Shown here: positions 35,160 to 43,704 of the stretch, piece after piece
Layout: each line of letters starts with the position of its first letter
How positions within the stretch are numbered: the stretch's first letter is position 1
The notes under the pieces: model-generated
Databases searched by the model: none
What the model saw: only the letters and a program-made list of their open reading frames with translations
What the model was told of the DNA's origin: nothing
Assembly (NCBI GenBank): GCA_018268465.1
Contig: JAFDWN010000033.1
Location: forward strand, 1 to 64,000
DNA: 64,000 bases
Reading direction: 5' to 3'
Source of the DNA: Actinomycetota bacterium
GTDB lineage: Bacteria > Actinomycetota > Actinomycetes > Mycobacteriales > Mycobacteriaceae
Translations under genes and position numbers: made by a program

Positions 35160-36173
35160 ATGGCACGTCACCAAGCCGTCCACGTCGCATCGCCAGGCGG
35201 AGCGTTGGAACTCGTCGATGTCGACACGACCCCACCGGGCAAGGACCACGTGCGTATCGCCGTGGCCGCCTGCGGGGTGTGCGGCACCGACCAACATTTC
35301 GTGGCGGGCGCATTCCCGGGCATGTCATGGCCGCTCACTCCGGGACATGAGATCGCCGGTACGGTCGCCGAGTTGGGCGAAGGCGCCGAAGGTCTGGCGG
35401 TCGGTGACCGGGTGGCGGTGGGCTGGTTCGGGGGGCACTGCGGCCGCTGTGTGCCGTGCCGCCAAGGCGATTTCATCCACTGCGTGCAGATGCAGGTGCC
35501 GAGCTGGCAGTATCCCGGCGGGTATGCCGAATCCGTGACGGTGCCCGCCAACGCGGTCGCGCGGATTCCGGACGGGCTGACGTTCGCCGAGGCCGCACCG
35601 ATGGCGTGCGCCGGCGTCACCGTGTTCCATGCGTTGCGCGAGTCGACCGCGCGGCCAGGCGATCGGGTTGCGGTACTCGGCGTCGGGGGCCTGGGGCATC
35701 TGGGGGTGCAGTTCGCCCGGGCGATGGGCTTCGAAACCGTGGCCATCGCCCGCGGCGCCGCGAAGGCCGACGACGCGCTCGCGCTGGGTGCGCACCACTA
35801 TGTGGATTCGACCGCCGGTGAGGTCGGCGCGGCACTGCAAGGGTTGGGCGGGGTTTCGGTGGTGCTGGGCACGGCCGGCAATGCGCAGGCGATGGGTGAC
35901 TGCGTCGGCGGGCTGCTGCCGCGCGGGCAGCTCGTCACGATCGGGGTTTCGCCCGACCCGCTGCCGATCAGCCCACTGCAGCTGATCACCGCGGGGTTGA
36001 GCGTTGTCGGCCACCCGTCGGGTACCGCGCGTGACGTCGAAGAGACGATGGGGTTCGCGGCGCAGTCGGGCGTTCGTGCGCGTGTCGAGGAGCTGCCACT
36101 GGCCCGGGCGGCCGACGCGTATGCCGCGATGGAACAGGGCCGCGCGCGGTATCGCATGGTCCTCACCATGTGA
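35160..36173 (+). CDS. Zinc-dependent alcohol dehydrogenase
   Basis: A 337-residue medium-chain dehydrogenase. Catalytic zinc ligands are visible in ACGVCGTDQ and GHEIAG. Structural zinc cysteines are in HCGRCVPCRQGDFIHC, and the coenzyme fold in LGVGGLGHLGVQFARAMGF. It oxidises an alcohol with NAD(P)+; the closest relatives are AdhA/AdhP-type enzymes. ATG at 35160; AAGGAA lies about 12 bases upstream. Confidence 0.9.
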   Translation: MARHQAVHVASPGGALELVDVDTTPPGKDHVRIAVAACGVCGTDQHFVAGAFPGMSWPLTPGHEIAGTVAELGEGAEGLAVGDRVAVGWFGGHCGRCVPCRQGDFIHCVQMQVPSWQYPGGYAESVTVPANAVARIPDGLTFAEAAPMACAGVTVFHALRESTARPGDRVAVLGVGGLGHLGVQFARAMGFETVAIARGAAKADDALALGAHHYVDSTAGEVGAALQGLGGVSVVLGTAGNAQAMGDCVGGLLPRGQLVTIGVSPDPLPISPLQLITAGLSVVGHPSGTARDVEETMGFAAQSGVRARVEELPLARAADAYAAMEQGRARYRMVLTM

Positions 36174-36329
36174 CGAGATGACGCCGATTCCCCTGCGGGG
36201 CCTTGCCCGGCGGATAGGAAACCCTGCCCCTTCGGTGGGTGAAGGATGGCTCCGCGGCGATTACCGGATCGCCACGCGGTCATGACAATTCTTCATAGCC
36301 ATCCGGCCATTCCGATCGAAGGACATGTC

Positions 36330-36662
36330 ATGACACACACCACCCCCCTGCGCTGGCGCCGCCTGCTGCCCGCCACATTCATCGCGGCCACCGCCATAAT
36401 CGGCGGCAGTGCGTTTGCCGGCATCGCTGTCGCCAATGCCGACTACAAGGACAGCGATTTCGCATCCTGCATGAACCGCGACATGCCCACCGACTACTGC
36501 TGCGAACACGCCGGCGGCGTCATGCGCAACGGTGCGTGCATCGACCCGGAAACCCTCAAGGTGCCGTCTTCGGGTGTGTTACAGCAAGATCCGCAGACGC
36601 CGCCGACGAAGGTCCGCACATTCGAGGTCGTCGACCTGCCGACCTTCACCATGGCGCGCTGA
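36330..36662 (+). CDS. Small secreted hypothetical protein with paired cysteines
   Basis: A 110-residue protein with an N-terminal signal peptide (LLPATFIAATAIIGGSAFAG, cleavage near ANA about residue 37) and a mature part with four cysteines in FASCMNRDMPTDYCCEHAGG and NGACID. The spacing suggests disulfides in the cell wall. GAAGGA lies just upstream of the ATG at 36330, making it the better start. No known family. Confidence 0.65.
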   Translation: MTHTTPLRWRRLLPATFIAATAIIGGSAFAGIAVANADYKDSDFASCMNRDMPTDYCCEHAGGVMRNGACIDPETLKVPSSGVLQQDPQTPPTKVRTFEVVDLPTFTMAR

Positions 36663-36731
36663 ACCGCGGGGCGATGTTTGGGCCTCGGCGTGCGACGATG
36701 AGCCCATGGGCCGTTCGGGATCATCGGTGAC

Positions 36732-37505
36732 GTGAGGCGATTCGTCCATCTGGTGACCATGCTGTCCGTCATCGCCATACCGGCGGCAGGGTGGTTCATC
36801 GGACAGTGGTCAGGCGGTACGACATTGGCGGTGTACTGGTTCGAGAACGTGGCGATGAGCATGTTCATCGTGGCCCAGATCCGTATCCATCAGCGCTGGA
36901 ATCCGCGCCGCGGGCACTTCCGGTACCGGGCGCCGAGCGCGAACCGGGCCAGCTCCCCGATGTCGTTCGCCAAGAGTTTCGCCGTCACCAGCCTCACTTT
37001 CAGTGCGGCACACGGAGTCTTCCTCGGCGCCATGCTCTTCCTGCTCGACCGCAACGGTGAGAGCGCGCTCGCCAGCGTCGACTGGCGCAGTGTCGCCTTC
37101 GGGTGTCTGAGCGTATTATGTTTCCTCGCAGTCGACTTCGTCGTGGACCTGCTCACCCTGCGCCAGCGGACGTTCGCCGAGATGGAACAGACCGCCAATC
37201 GGGCCTTCCAGCGTGTCGTCGTCGTCCACCTGACCCTCATCCTGGGGTTGTTCGGAGTCGCCGTCACCGGCGCGCCGGCCGCGTTCTTCGGGGTCTTCGT
37301 TGCACTGAAGACCCTGCTCGCCCTCAGCGTCGTTCTGCCCCAATGGGATCCCGCCGAGGCTCCGGTATGGCTCAGCCGCGTGATGAACAAGGTCCCCAAC
37401 GTCCAGCGTGGCCGAAGTTTCGAAGAGCACTGGGCCAAGGACCGCGAAGACGAAAACCGCCGCCGCGCCGGCAACGAAGAACCCTGGGAAGGCGCACTGC
37501 CTTAG
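36732..37505 (+). CDS. DUF6498-like multi-pass membrane protein
   Basis: A 257-residue protein with about five transmembrane helices (about 6-25, 30-50, 80-105, 122-142, 165-200) and a charged C-terminal tail (EEHWAKDREDENRRRAGN). GTG start. Similar uncharacterised proteins are common in mycobacteria. The stop overlaps the convergent LLM gene by four bases. Confidence 0.7.
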   Translation: MRRFVHLVTMLSVIAIPAAGWFIGQWSGGTTLAVYWFENVAMSMFIVAQIRIHQRWNPRRGHFRYRAPSANRASSPMSFAKSFAVTSLTFSAAHGVFLGAMLFLLDRNGESALASVDWRSVAFGCLSVLCFLAVDFVVDLLTLRQRTFAEMEQTANRAFQRVVVVHLTLILGLFGVAVTGAPAAFFGVFVALKTLLALSVVLPQWDPAEAPVWLSRVMNKVPNVQRGRSFEEHWAKDREDENRRRAGNEEPWEGALP

Positions 37506-38449
37506 CCGCCGTGCGGGCCTGCCTCGGCGATGGCGCGCCGTACGCCGGGGACGATCTCCTCCGTCCACCGATGGATCGTCGACCCCGGCTGGCCGGCACG
37601 AAGATAGAACACGCCCCGTGCGTGGTAATCGACGACCGCCGAGGTCAATTCGTCGATCCACTGATCGACCGACCCGCCGATCCATCGGCCATTCTCATCG
37701 CGTGTCCGCGGCAGCGCGCGGTCGGTGATCATGCCGCCGACGTTGTAGATGGTGGCGATGTCGGAGGGGTCGCGGCCGGCGGCCACCGCGGCGTCGTCGA
37801 TGAGGGGGCGGGAAGCGGCCACGAAAGCGCTTCGCCAGTCGGCGGCGTGGGCGGGGACCCACCCGTCGGCAAGGCGGCCGGTGACGGCCAGCGATCGGGG
37901 CCCCTGGGAGCCGGTCCAGATCGGGGGCGTGGGCGCCGGTGACGGGGCCGCGGCACGGAGCTGGTAGAACCGTCCGGTGAAATCGGTGGGCTCTCCCCCG
38001 CCGGTCAGGGCGCGCACCACGGTGATTGCTTCCTGCATGGCCTGAACCGATTCGGCGGGTGAGCGTGGTGTCACACCGAGGCGCGCCAACTCGTTCCACA
38101 GGCTGCCCGCGCCGACGCCGAGAATGATGCGGCCACCGGAAAGTGTGGACAGGCCGGCGACGGTCCGCGCGAGCAGCGGCGCCGACCTGATGCCGATGTT
38201 GGTGAGGTTGACGACTCCGGTGAGTCGCTGTGTGGCGCCCAGGACCATGCCGATCGCGGCATAGGCGTCGACCCGGCCGGCGTCGTCGGGATGGTCGGGG
38301 ATGGACACGACGTCCAGGCCCGCCGCGTCGCATGCCCTGGCATCCGGGAGCAGGCGGGGTAGATCGGCCAGGCCGGGTTCCAGACCCATGCCGAACAGCA
38401 TTCTCGAGTGGGTGGCCGGATGACGCTGTCCGGCCGAAGGGGTAGACAT
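37502..38449 (-). CDS. LLM-class (luciferase-like) F420- or FMN-dependent oxidoreductase
   Basis: A 315-residue TIM-barrel oxidoreductase. MLFGMGLEPGLADLPRLL, ADAAGLDVVSIPDH-like segments and GVGAGSLWNELARLGV mark the LLM family. Mycobacterial members mostly use coenzyme F420. It is divergent from a TetR gene, with nested palindromes in between. The ATG at 38449 (MSTPSAG) seems better than 38461, whose codon lies inside the operator. Neither has a ribosome site, so a leaderless message is possible. Confidence 0.85.
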   Translation of the reverse strand: MSTPSAGQRHPATHSRMLFGMGLEPGLADLPRLLPDARACDAAGLDVVSIPDHPDDAGRVDAYAAIGMVLGATQRLTGVVNLTNIGIRSAPLLARTVAGLSTLSGGRIILGVGAGSLWNELARLGVTPRSPAESVQAMQEAITVVRALTGGGEPTDFTGRFYQLRAAAPSPAPTPPIWTGSQGPRSLAVTGRLADGWVPAHAADWRSAFVAASRPLIDDAAVAAGRDPSDIATIYNVGGMITDRALPRTRDENGRWIGGSVDQWIDELTSAVVDYHARGVFYLRAGQPGSTIHRWTEEIVPGVRRAIAEAGPHGG

Positions 38450-38450
38450 T

Positions 38451-38489
38451 GACACGAACATCGTTCTATAGACGAACGGTGTTCGTGTC
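38451..38489. promoter_or_regulatory. TetR operator: nested inverted repeats
   Basis: The outer arms GACACGAAC (38451-38459) and GTTCGTGTC (38481-38489) are perfect 9-bp inverted repeats. The inner CGTTC (38462-38466) and GAACG (38474-38478) give a second palindrome with the same centre. It covers the 56-base gap between the divergent LLM oxidoreductase and TetR starts, the place where a local TetR repressor would act on both genes. Confidence 0.75.
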
Positions 38490-38505
38490 AAGCTAAGGTG
38501 ATGTG

Positions 38506-39225
38506 ATGAATCCCCGAGAGCGACGCGCTGCGCGCCGGCGGCCGGACCCCCAGACCGACACCAACCGCAGGCCACGGCGCCGCGCGGCCCCGATTACCGT
38601 GACGCTCGTCGTCGACACCGCTCTGGGCATCGTCGCCACCGAGGGCTACGAGGCTTTGACCATGCGCCGACTCGCCGGCGCGCTCGACACCGGCCCCGCA
38701 TCGTTGTATGCCCACGTGGTGAACAAATCCGACCTCGACGAGCTGCTCATCGGCCGGTTGTGCACGGAACTCGAGCTGCCCGAACCCGACCCTGCGCGCT
38801 GGCGCGAACAGACTCGCGAGGTGTTCACCCAGCTGCGGGACCAGTACATGAAATACCCCGGAATCTCGCGGGCCGCACTCGCGATGTTCCCCACCGACCT
38901 GGAGACACTCCGTGTGACCGAGGGGTTGCTGGCCATCCTGCTTGCCGGTGGCCTGGCCCCCCAGCGCGCCGCATGGGCCATCGACGCGCTGTTGCTCTAT
39001 GTGGCGGGTTACTGTCTGGAGGCCTCGATCATGCTGCAGCGCAAGGATGGTGACGAGTCGGCCCGGGGCCGTGACGCCGGCGAGATCCGGGGGCGACTGG
39101 CGGCGCTGCCTGCCGACGCCTTTCCCCACACCACCCGCCATGCGGCCGAACTGACCGCGGGCGAAGGCCACGACCGGTTCGACTTCGCCCTCGCCTTGAT
39201 GGTCGACGGCCTCGCCGGTCGCTAG
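38506..39225 (+). CDS. TetR/AcrR-family transcriptional regulator
   Basis: A 239-residue repressor. Residues ~30-75 form the HTH (VDTALGIVATEGYEALTMRR, then LAGALDTGPASLYAHVVNKS), after a basic N-terminal arm rich in Arg and Pro. The C-terminal domain is of the TetR_C type with long helices. ATG at 38506, AAGGTG upstream. It probably controls the divergent LLM oxidoreductase through the palindrome at 38451-38489. Confidence 0.88.
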   Translation: MNPRERRAARRRPDPQTDTNRRPRRRAAPITVTLVVDTALGIVATEGYEALTMRRLAGALDTGPASLYAHVVNKSDLDELLIGRLCTELELPEPDPARWREQTREVFTQLRDQYMKYPGISRAALAMFPTDLETLRVTEGLLAILLAGGLAPQRAAWAIDALLLYVAGYCLEASIMLQRKDGDESARGRDAGEIRGRLAALPADAFPHTTRHAAELTAGEGHDRFDFALALMVDGLAGR

Positions 39226-39256
39226 GACCGGGGCCAGGGTCGATACCGGACTCGGA

Positions 39257-40231
39257 TCACAGTGCCAAACGGTACGTCACTCGCCTGCTCCGCACTGAGA
39301 AGCCCAGCCGCTCATAGAGTCCCAGCGCTCCCGTGGGGTTGTCGGCGTCCACTTCCAGACCGGCTCGCTCGTATCCGGCCTGCGCCGCGGTGGCCAGCAC
39401 TGTCGTCAATGCCATCCGGGCCAGCCCACGTCGGCGGTATGACCGCCGCGTGCCCACCTGGCCCACGTAGAGTTCGCGGACCCCGGTGGCGTCGGTGTCG
39501 GCCTGCCACTCGTATCCGAGTGTGTAGGCGGCGATCGTGTCCCCGTCCATCACGAGGTACGACGATTCCGCCCGGAACGCGCGGTGACCGGTGAACCACG
39601 CCTTCCAGACTGCCGCGTCCACTGGCGGAGATCCCCAGTGGTCGATGAAGACGTCGTTGTGCGTGTTCCGCAACGCTTCGTCCACGGACTCGTCGAACCG
39701 CACCAGCGAGAGCCCGGCCGCGGGAGTCGTCTCGGGTACCGCCTCGCGCAGCGACCGCTTCATATCGAAGAAGTACCGGCACGGTTCGAAGCCGAACTTC
39801 CGCAACAGCGCATCGGCCCCGACGTTCGTGCTGATCGCGCTGTTGTTGACCTCGCGGGGGACGTCGCGGTAGCCGCGGGCGTGCTCGCCGGCCCGCTCGA
39901 TCAGCCACGGCATCAACGCCGTGCCCAGCCCCCGGCGCCGCCAATCGGGATGGACGGTGCCCTCGCCGTTCACCCTGGCCACATCGGTGACCGAGTTGTC
40001 GGCGTGCACCTTCGCGTACGCCACCATCCGTGGCCCGTCCCAGACGCCGACGGTGTCGAGCGCGGGATCCAGGTGCGGCGCATTCAACTCGTCGAGCAGG
40101 TCGGCGGAGCTGAAACTCATACCCTCCTGGTCGGCCTTCTCCGAGGTGGCCAGTAGCTCCGCCCACGCCTGGGCGTCGTCCGTGCCGATCGCCCGTACGT
40201 TCAACCCCGTTACTTCCGGTATCGCCCCCAT
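39257..40231 (-). CDS. Tandem-GNAT acetyltransferase
   Basis: A 324-residue protein with two GCN5-related N-acetyltransferase domains. The first spans ~1-150, with the acetyl-CoA loop VHPDWRRRGLGTALMPWLIE, the second ~160-324, with VGTRRSYRRRGLARMALTTV and LGLYERLGFSVRSRRVTYRL. Both acetyl-CoA loops (RRRGLG/A) are complete. Fused GNAT pairs include mycothiol synthase, which has the same architecture and size, but that gene lies elsewhere in known mycobacteria, so I do not call MshD. Substrate unknown. The ATG at 40231 begins the domain; the open frame upstream to 40555 is not coding-like. Confidence 0.82.
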   Translation of the reverse strand: MGAIPEVTGLNVRAIGTDDAQAWAELLATSEKADQEGMSFSSADLLDELNAPHLDPALDTVGVWDGPRMVAYAKVHADNSVTDVARVNGEGTVHPDWRRRGLGTALMPWLIERAGEHARGYRDVPREVNNSAISTNVGADALLRKFGFEPCRYFFDMKRSLREAVPETTPAAGLSLVRFDESVDEALRNTHNDVFIDHWGSPPVDAAVWKAWFTGHRAFRAESSYLVMDGDTIAAYTLGYEWQADTDATGVRELYVGQVGTRRSYRRRGLARMALTTVLATAAQAGYERAGLEVDADNPTGALGLYERLGFSVRSRRVTYRLAL

Positions 40232-40382
40232 GAGCTGAAAGTACTGCTCGACGGCCGTTCGGGCACCTGAATTTCCCGGCGCCCGGCAGTGCCGGGGACG
40301 GGCCGCCCGGCGACTGTCCGGAGTGCGCCACAGATCGCGGCGCATGCTGTCGTTCACCGGACGTGTTGCCATGATGGATGCC

Positions 40383-40760
40383 ATGGAGTCGACGCGTGTG
40401 GACCGCTGGCTGTGGGCCGTCCGGCTGACGAAGACCCGGCCCGATGCCGCTGCGGCATGCCGGGGCGGCCACGTGCGGGTCAACGACCGGCCGGCCAAGC
40501 CGGCGACGACGGTGGTCCCGGGTGACCGCGTGCATGCGCGGATCGGGGACACCACGCGGATCGTCGAAGTGGTACGGGTGATCCAGAAGCGGGTCGGTGC
40601 GGCCGATGCCGTGACCTGTTATCTCGACCGGACGCCGGCACCGCCACCGACCCCCCACGTTCCGGTGGCGGTGCGTGATCGGGGCGCCGGACGGCCGACC
40701 AAACGGGACCGGCGGATGCTGGACCGGTGGCGTGCGGGGTTGCGTACGTCCGGCCAGTGA
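40383..40760 (+). CDS. S4-domain RNA-binding protein (Hsp15-like)
   Basis: A 125-residue protein. The S4 fold is seen in TRVDRWLWAVRLTKTRPDAA, CRGGHVRVNDRPAKP and PGDRVHARIGDTTRIVEVVR, followed by a basic C-terminal tail (GRPTKRDRRMLDRW). E. coli Hsp15 helps recycle stalled 50S subunits with nascent chains; the mycobacterial RqcH/RqcP-like members may play a similar role. ATG at 40383; 40371 is a possible earlier one. Confidence 0.85.
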   Translation: MESTRVDRWLWAVRLTKTRPDAAAACRGGHVRVNDRPAKPATTVVPGDRVHARIGDTTRIVEVVRVIQKRVGAADAVTCYLDRTPAPPPTPHVPVAVRDRGAGRPTKRDRRMLDRWRAGLRTSGQ

Positions 40761-40854
40761 CGCGGACGCCTGTGGGCCCCATGCACGCCGAAGCTGCGAA
40801 ATGCGTGCACCGGCCCCACAGTCGACGGCCGCAGGCGTGCGGGGACCGCGTCAC
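40757..40854. terminator. Long imperfect palindrome between convergent genes
   Basis: GTGACGCGG (40757-40765) and CCGCGTCAC (40846-40854) are perfect 9-bp arms. Inside, ACGCCTG pairs with CAGGCGT and ATGCACGC (40781-40788) nearly pairs with GCGTGCAC (40803-40810). The loop is AAGCTGCGAA-like. It lies between the S4 gene and the convergent LacI gene and overlaps the S4 stop codon. There is no T-run, so it would be an atypical hairpin terminator. Confidence 0.55.
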
Positions 40855-40858
40855 GGCA

Positions 40859-41851
40859 TCAGCGCGGGGTCCCCGTCGAACCGCGAATCACCAGGTGTGG
40901 CTGGCAGACCTCGTCCACCCGCCCCGGTGCCGGGCTGTCGAGCCGTTCGACCGCCCGTGCCACTGCGAGTTCGGCCAGCCGGGCGCCGTCCTGTCCGACC
41001 GTCGTGAGGTCGACGTGCGCCAAACCGGCCAGCGGGCTGTCGTCGAACCCGACGACCGACACGTCGTCGGGCACCCGCACCCCGGCCCGGATGAGCACGT
41101 CGAGGACGCCGAGTGCGCAGCGATCGTTGAACGCGAACACCGCGGTGGGTAGCGAGTCCGACTCGAGCAGGTGCGTCGCCGCCGCCGCACCCTCGCGCTC
41201 GGTCAGACCGCCCGGCGTCGTGGTGACCGCCATTCCGAGTGCGGCGCCCGCCCGGTCGAATCCCCTGCGGCGATCCGCGGCGCCGGGGGCGCGGGCGCCG
41301 TCGACGTGGACGACGTCGCGGTGCCCGAGTTCGGCGAGGTGAGCGGCGGCCATGGCGGCTCCGGCCGCGTCGTCACTGCGCACCGCGTCGACCCCCCGCA
41401 CCCTGCGGGCCACTGCCACCACCGGAAGCCGCGCGTCGAGATCGGTCAGCCCCGCGCGGGTCAGGCCGGTGCCGATCAGCACCAGCGCCTCGCAATGGTC
41501 GTCGAGAAGTGTTCTCACCGCCCGCTTCTCGTCTCGGTTCGGGGTCATGCAACTGAGCAGGACGTCGTAACCCCGAGCCTCGGCGGCGAGGTAGATGCCG
41601 TCGACGAGTTCGGCGTGGAATTCCTGGCCCGCCGTGAAGACCACCCCGAGCAGCCGGGTGCGCTGGGAGCGCAGCATGCGGGCGCGCGGATCCGGTCGGT
41701 AACCGATTTCGTCGGCGACCCGTCGGACATGCGACCTGGTCGCCACGCTGGCCCCGGGTGCGTCGCGCATGACGATGGACACCAGCGCGCGCGACACCCC
41801 GGCGCGCGCCGCGACGTCTTCCAGCGTGGGTCTGCGTTGCACACCGCACAT
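40859..41851 (-). CDS. LacI-family transcriptional regulator
   Basis: A 330-residue repressor with the LacI HTH at the N-terminus (TLEDVAARAGVSRALVSIVM, about 8-27) and a periplasmic-binding-protein-like sugar domain (about 65-325, with LLGVVFTAGQEFH and VSVVGFDDSPLA). It is divergent from a Gfo/Idh/MocA dehydrogenase and an isomerase, and two CTAGAACGTTCTAG palindromes lie in the intergenic gap. It presumably represses both directions until a sugar or inositol-type ligand binds. Confidence 0.9.
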   Translation of the reverse strand: MCGVQRRPTLEDVAARAGVSRALVSIVMRDAPGASVATRSHVRRVADEIGYRPDPRARMLRSQRTRLLGVVFTAGQEFHAELVDGIYLAAEARGYDVLLSCMTPNRDEKRAVRTLLDDHCEALVLIGTGLTRAGLTDLDARLPVVAVARRVRGVDAVRSDDAAGAAMAAAHLAELGHRDVVHVDGARAPGAADRRRGFDRAGAALGMAVTTTPGGLTEREGAAAATHLLESDSLPTAVFAFNDRCALGVLDVLIRAGVRVPDDVSVVGFDDSPLAGLAHVDLTTVGQDGARLAELAVARAVERLDSPAPGRVDEVCQPHLVIRGSTGTPR

Positions 41852-41867
41852 CCTAGAACGTTCTAGG
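41852..41867. promoter_or_regulatory. LacI operator O1, 16-bp perfect palindrome
   Basis: CCTAGAACGTTCTAGG is its own reverse complement and abuts the lacI ATG (41851). The central CG step in a perfect palindrome is typical of LacI-family sites. The 14-bp core is identical to O2. Confidence 0.85.
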
Positions 41868-41912
41868 GGAATCCTTGACGCGACCGCGCCGAACGGCTTT
41901 ACTCATGGAGAC

Positions 41913-41926
41913 CTAGAACGTTCTAG
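41913..41926. promoter_or_regulatory. LacI operator O2, 14-bp perfect palindrome
   Basis: CTAGAACGTTCTAG, identical to the core of O1 and 61 bases from it centre to centre, ends 14 bases before the dehydrogenase start at 41941, overlapping its promoter or leader. Two equal sites flanking the divergent promoters suggest cooperative or looped repression. Confidence 0.85.
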
Positions 41927-41940
41927 TACGGGAGTGGGCG

Positions 41941-42909
41941 ATGACTCTTCGCTTCGGTTTGATCGGTACCGGGTGGATCGGCCGATTCCACGCCGCGACA
42001 CTGGCCGGCCGCCTGGACGGCGCCACGCTCGTCGCGGTGGCCGATCCGAACCTCGACGCCGCGCGCACCGTCGGCGCGCCCCGCGCCTACGCCGACCCCC
42101 TCGACCTGATCGCCGACCCCGACGTCGACGCCGTGGCCATCAGCTCCCCCGCGGCCAGCCACGCCGACCTCGTCGTGGCCGCCGCGCGGGCCGGAAAGCA
42201 CGTCTTCTGCGAGAAGCCGATGGCGCTGACCCTCGACGACGCCGACCGGGCGATCGACGCGGCCGATGCCGCCGGGGTGGCGCTGCAGGTGGGCTTCAAC
42301 CGGCGATTTTCCGCCGATTTCATGGCCGCTCACCGGGCGGTCGTCTCTGGCGCTGTCGGTACACCGCAGCTGATGCGGTCGCTGACCCGCGACCCGGGGA
42401 TTTCCGCGGAGGTCGCCGCCCGGGTGAAGCCCTGGACCATCTTCAACGAGACGTTGATCCACGACTTCGACACGCTGTGCTGGCTGAACCCAGGCGCGCG
42501 GGTCAGCCAGGTCTATGCGCAGGCTTCGGCGCTCGTGCACCCGCAATTCGCCGCCGCCGGCTATCTCGACACCGCCGTGGTGCAGTTGCACTTCGACAAC
42601 GGCGCCTACGCCGTTGCCGAAGCGAGCTTCCAGGCTGTGTACGGCTACGACGTCCGCGGCGAGGTCTTCGGGTCCGGAGGGGTGGTGCTCGCCGGCCGGG
42701 ACCCCGCCGACGCGGGCAGACAGAACACCGAACTGTTCGCCGACGCCTATGTCGCGCAGTTCGCCCACTTCGTCGAGGCCGTCCACGGGGGGACTGCGCC
42801 GTCGGTGACCGGCCACGACGCCCGTGTAGCACTCGAAATTGCCTTGGCTTCAGCAGAATCCGTCCGCAATGAGGCCCCGGTCGCACTGTCGGGGGTGGTG
42901 CTGCGATGA
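41941..42909 (+). CDS. Gfo/Idh/MocA-family oxidoreductase (inositol 2-dehydrogenase-like)
   Basis: A 322-residue NAD(P)-dependent sugar or inositol dehydrogenase. RFGLIGTGWIGRFHAATLAG (about 4-23) is the nucleotide fold, VFCEKPMALTLDDAD (about 91-105) holds the EKP motif with its catalytic lysine, and NETLIHDFDTLCWLN carries the conserved His-Asp. It overlaps the isomerase-like gene by ATGA. With the LacI gene it forms a small carbohydrate or inositol catabolic unit. Confidence 0.9.
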   Translation: MTLRFGLIGTGWIGRFHAATLAGRLDGATLVAVADPNLDAARTVGAPRAYADPLDLIADPDVDAVAISSPAASHADLVVAAARAGKHVFCEKPMALTLDDADRAIDAADAAGVALQVGFNRRFSADFMAAHRAVVSGAVGTPQLMRSLTRDPGISAEVAARVKPWTIFNETLIHDFDTLCWLNPGARVSQVYAQASALVHPQFAAAGYLDTAVVQLHFDNGAYAVAEASFQAVYGYDVRGEVFGSGGVVLAGRDPADAGRQNTELFADAYVAQFAHFVEAVHGGTAPSVTGHDARVALEIALASAESVRNEAPVALSGVVLR

Positions 42910-43682
42910 CCGGATTCGACCTGGCCGTCTGTTCGGAGATGGTATTCACCGATCTCGGCATCGTCGAGCGCGCCCGCCGGATCTCCGAGCTGGGGTTCGC
43001 CGTGGAGATATGGAGCTTCCACGACAAGGATCTGGAGGCGTTGGCAGCTACCGGCGCCCGCTTCTCGTCGATGACGGGGTACCTGCACGGCGACCTCTAT
43101 GACCCCGAAGGTGCGCGCGAGGTGGTGCGCACCGCCGAGCAGGCCGTGAAAGCCGCTGCCGTCCTTGGTGTGCCACGCCTGGTGGTGCACCCGGGCGAAC
43201 TCGTCGACGGTCGGGCGGCCCGGCCGCGCTACCGTTGCGACGGTCAGATGTGGTCGGCCGCCCTGCGCGGTCTGGAGGCGCTCGGGGAACTCGGCGCCAC
43301 CGCGGGCGTGACGTTCTGCCTGGAGAACCTCAACACCATCGTCGACCATCCGGGCGTGCCGTTGGCCCGGGCCAAGGACACCCTGGCGCTGGTGGAAGCT
43401 GTCGCACATCCCCACGTCAAGATGATGCTCGACCTCTATCACGCGCAGATCGGTGAGGGCAACCTCGTCGAGTTGGTGCGGCGCTGCGGTGACGCCATCG
43501 GCGAGATCCAGGTCGCCGACGTCCCGGGCCGATGCGAACCGGGTACCGGCGAGATTCACTACCCCGCCGTCGCGAAAGCGCTGCGCGACATCGGCTATCG
43601 CGGCACCGTCGGCATGGAGGCCTACGCCTCCGGGGACAGCACCGCCGCGTTGGAGGCCTTCCGCGCCGCGTTCACGCTCTGA
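42906..43682 (+). CDS. TIM-barrel sugar-phosphate isomerase/epimerase (hydroxypyruvate isomerase-like)
   Basis: A 258-residue xylose-isomerase-like TIM barrel protein. The metal acids are visible in FCLENLNTIVDHPG, MMLDLYHAQIGEGN and QVADVPGRCEPGTGEIHY, as in hydroxypyruvate isomerase (Hyi) and IolE/IolH-like enzymes. It acts with the dehydrogenase upstream (ATGA overlap). The exact substrate is unassigned. Confidence 0.88.
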   Translation: MTGFDLAVCSEMVFTDLGIVERARRISELGFAVEIWSFHDKDLEALAATGARFSSMTGYLHGDLYDPEGAREVVRTAEQAVKAAAVLGVPRLVVHPGELVDGRAARPRYRCDGQMWSAALRGLEALGELGATAGVTFCLENLNTIVDHPGVPLARAKDTLALVEAVAHPHVKMMLDLYHAQIGEGNLVELVRRCGDAIGEIQVADVPGRCEPGTGEIHYPAVAKALRDIGYRGTVGMEAYASGDSTAALEAFRAAFTL

Positions 43683-43704
43683 ACGTCCGGCCGAGCCGGA
43701 CCTG

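Noticed and set aside
39257..40231. Mycothiol synthase MshD
   Set aside because: Tandem GNAT architecture and size agree, but I cannot verify the substrate residues and the neighbours are not those of mshD.
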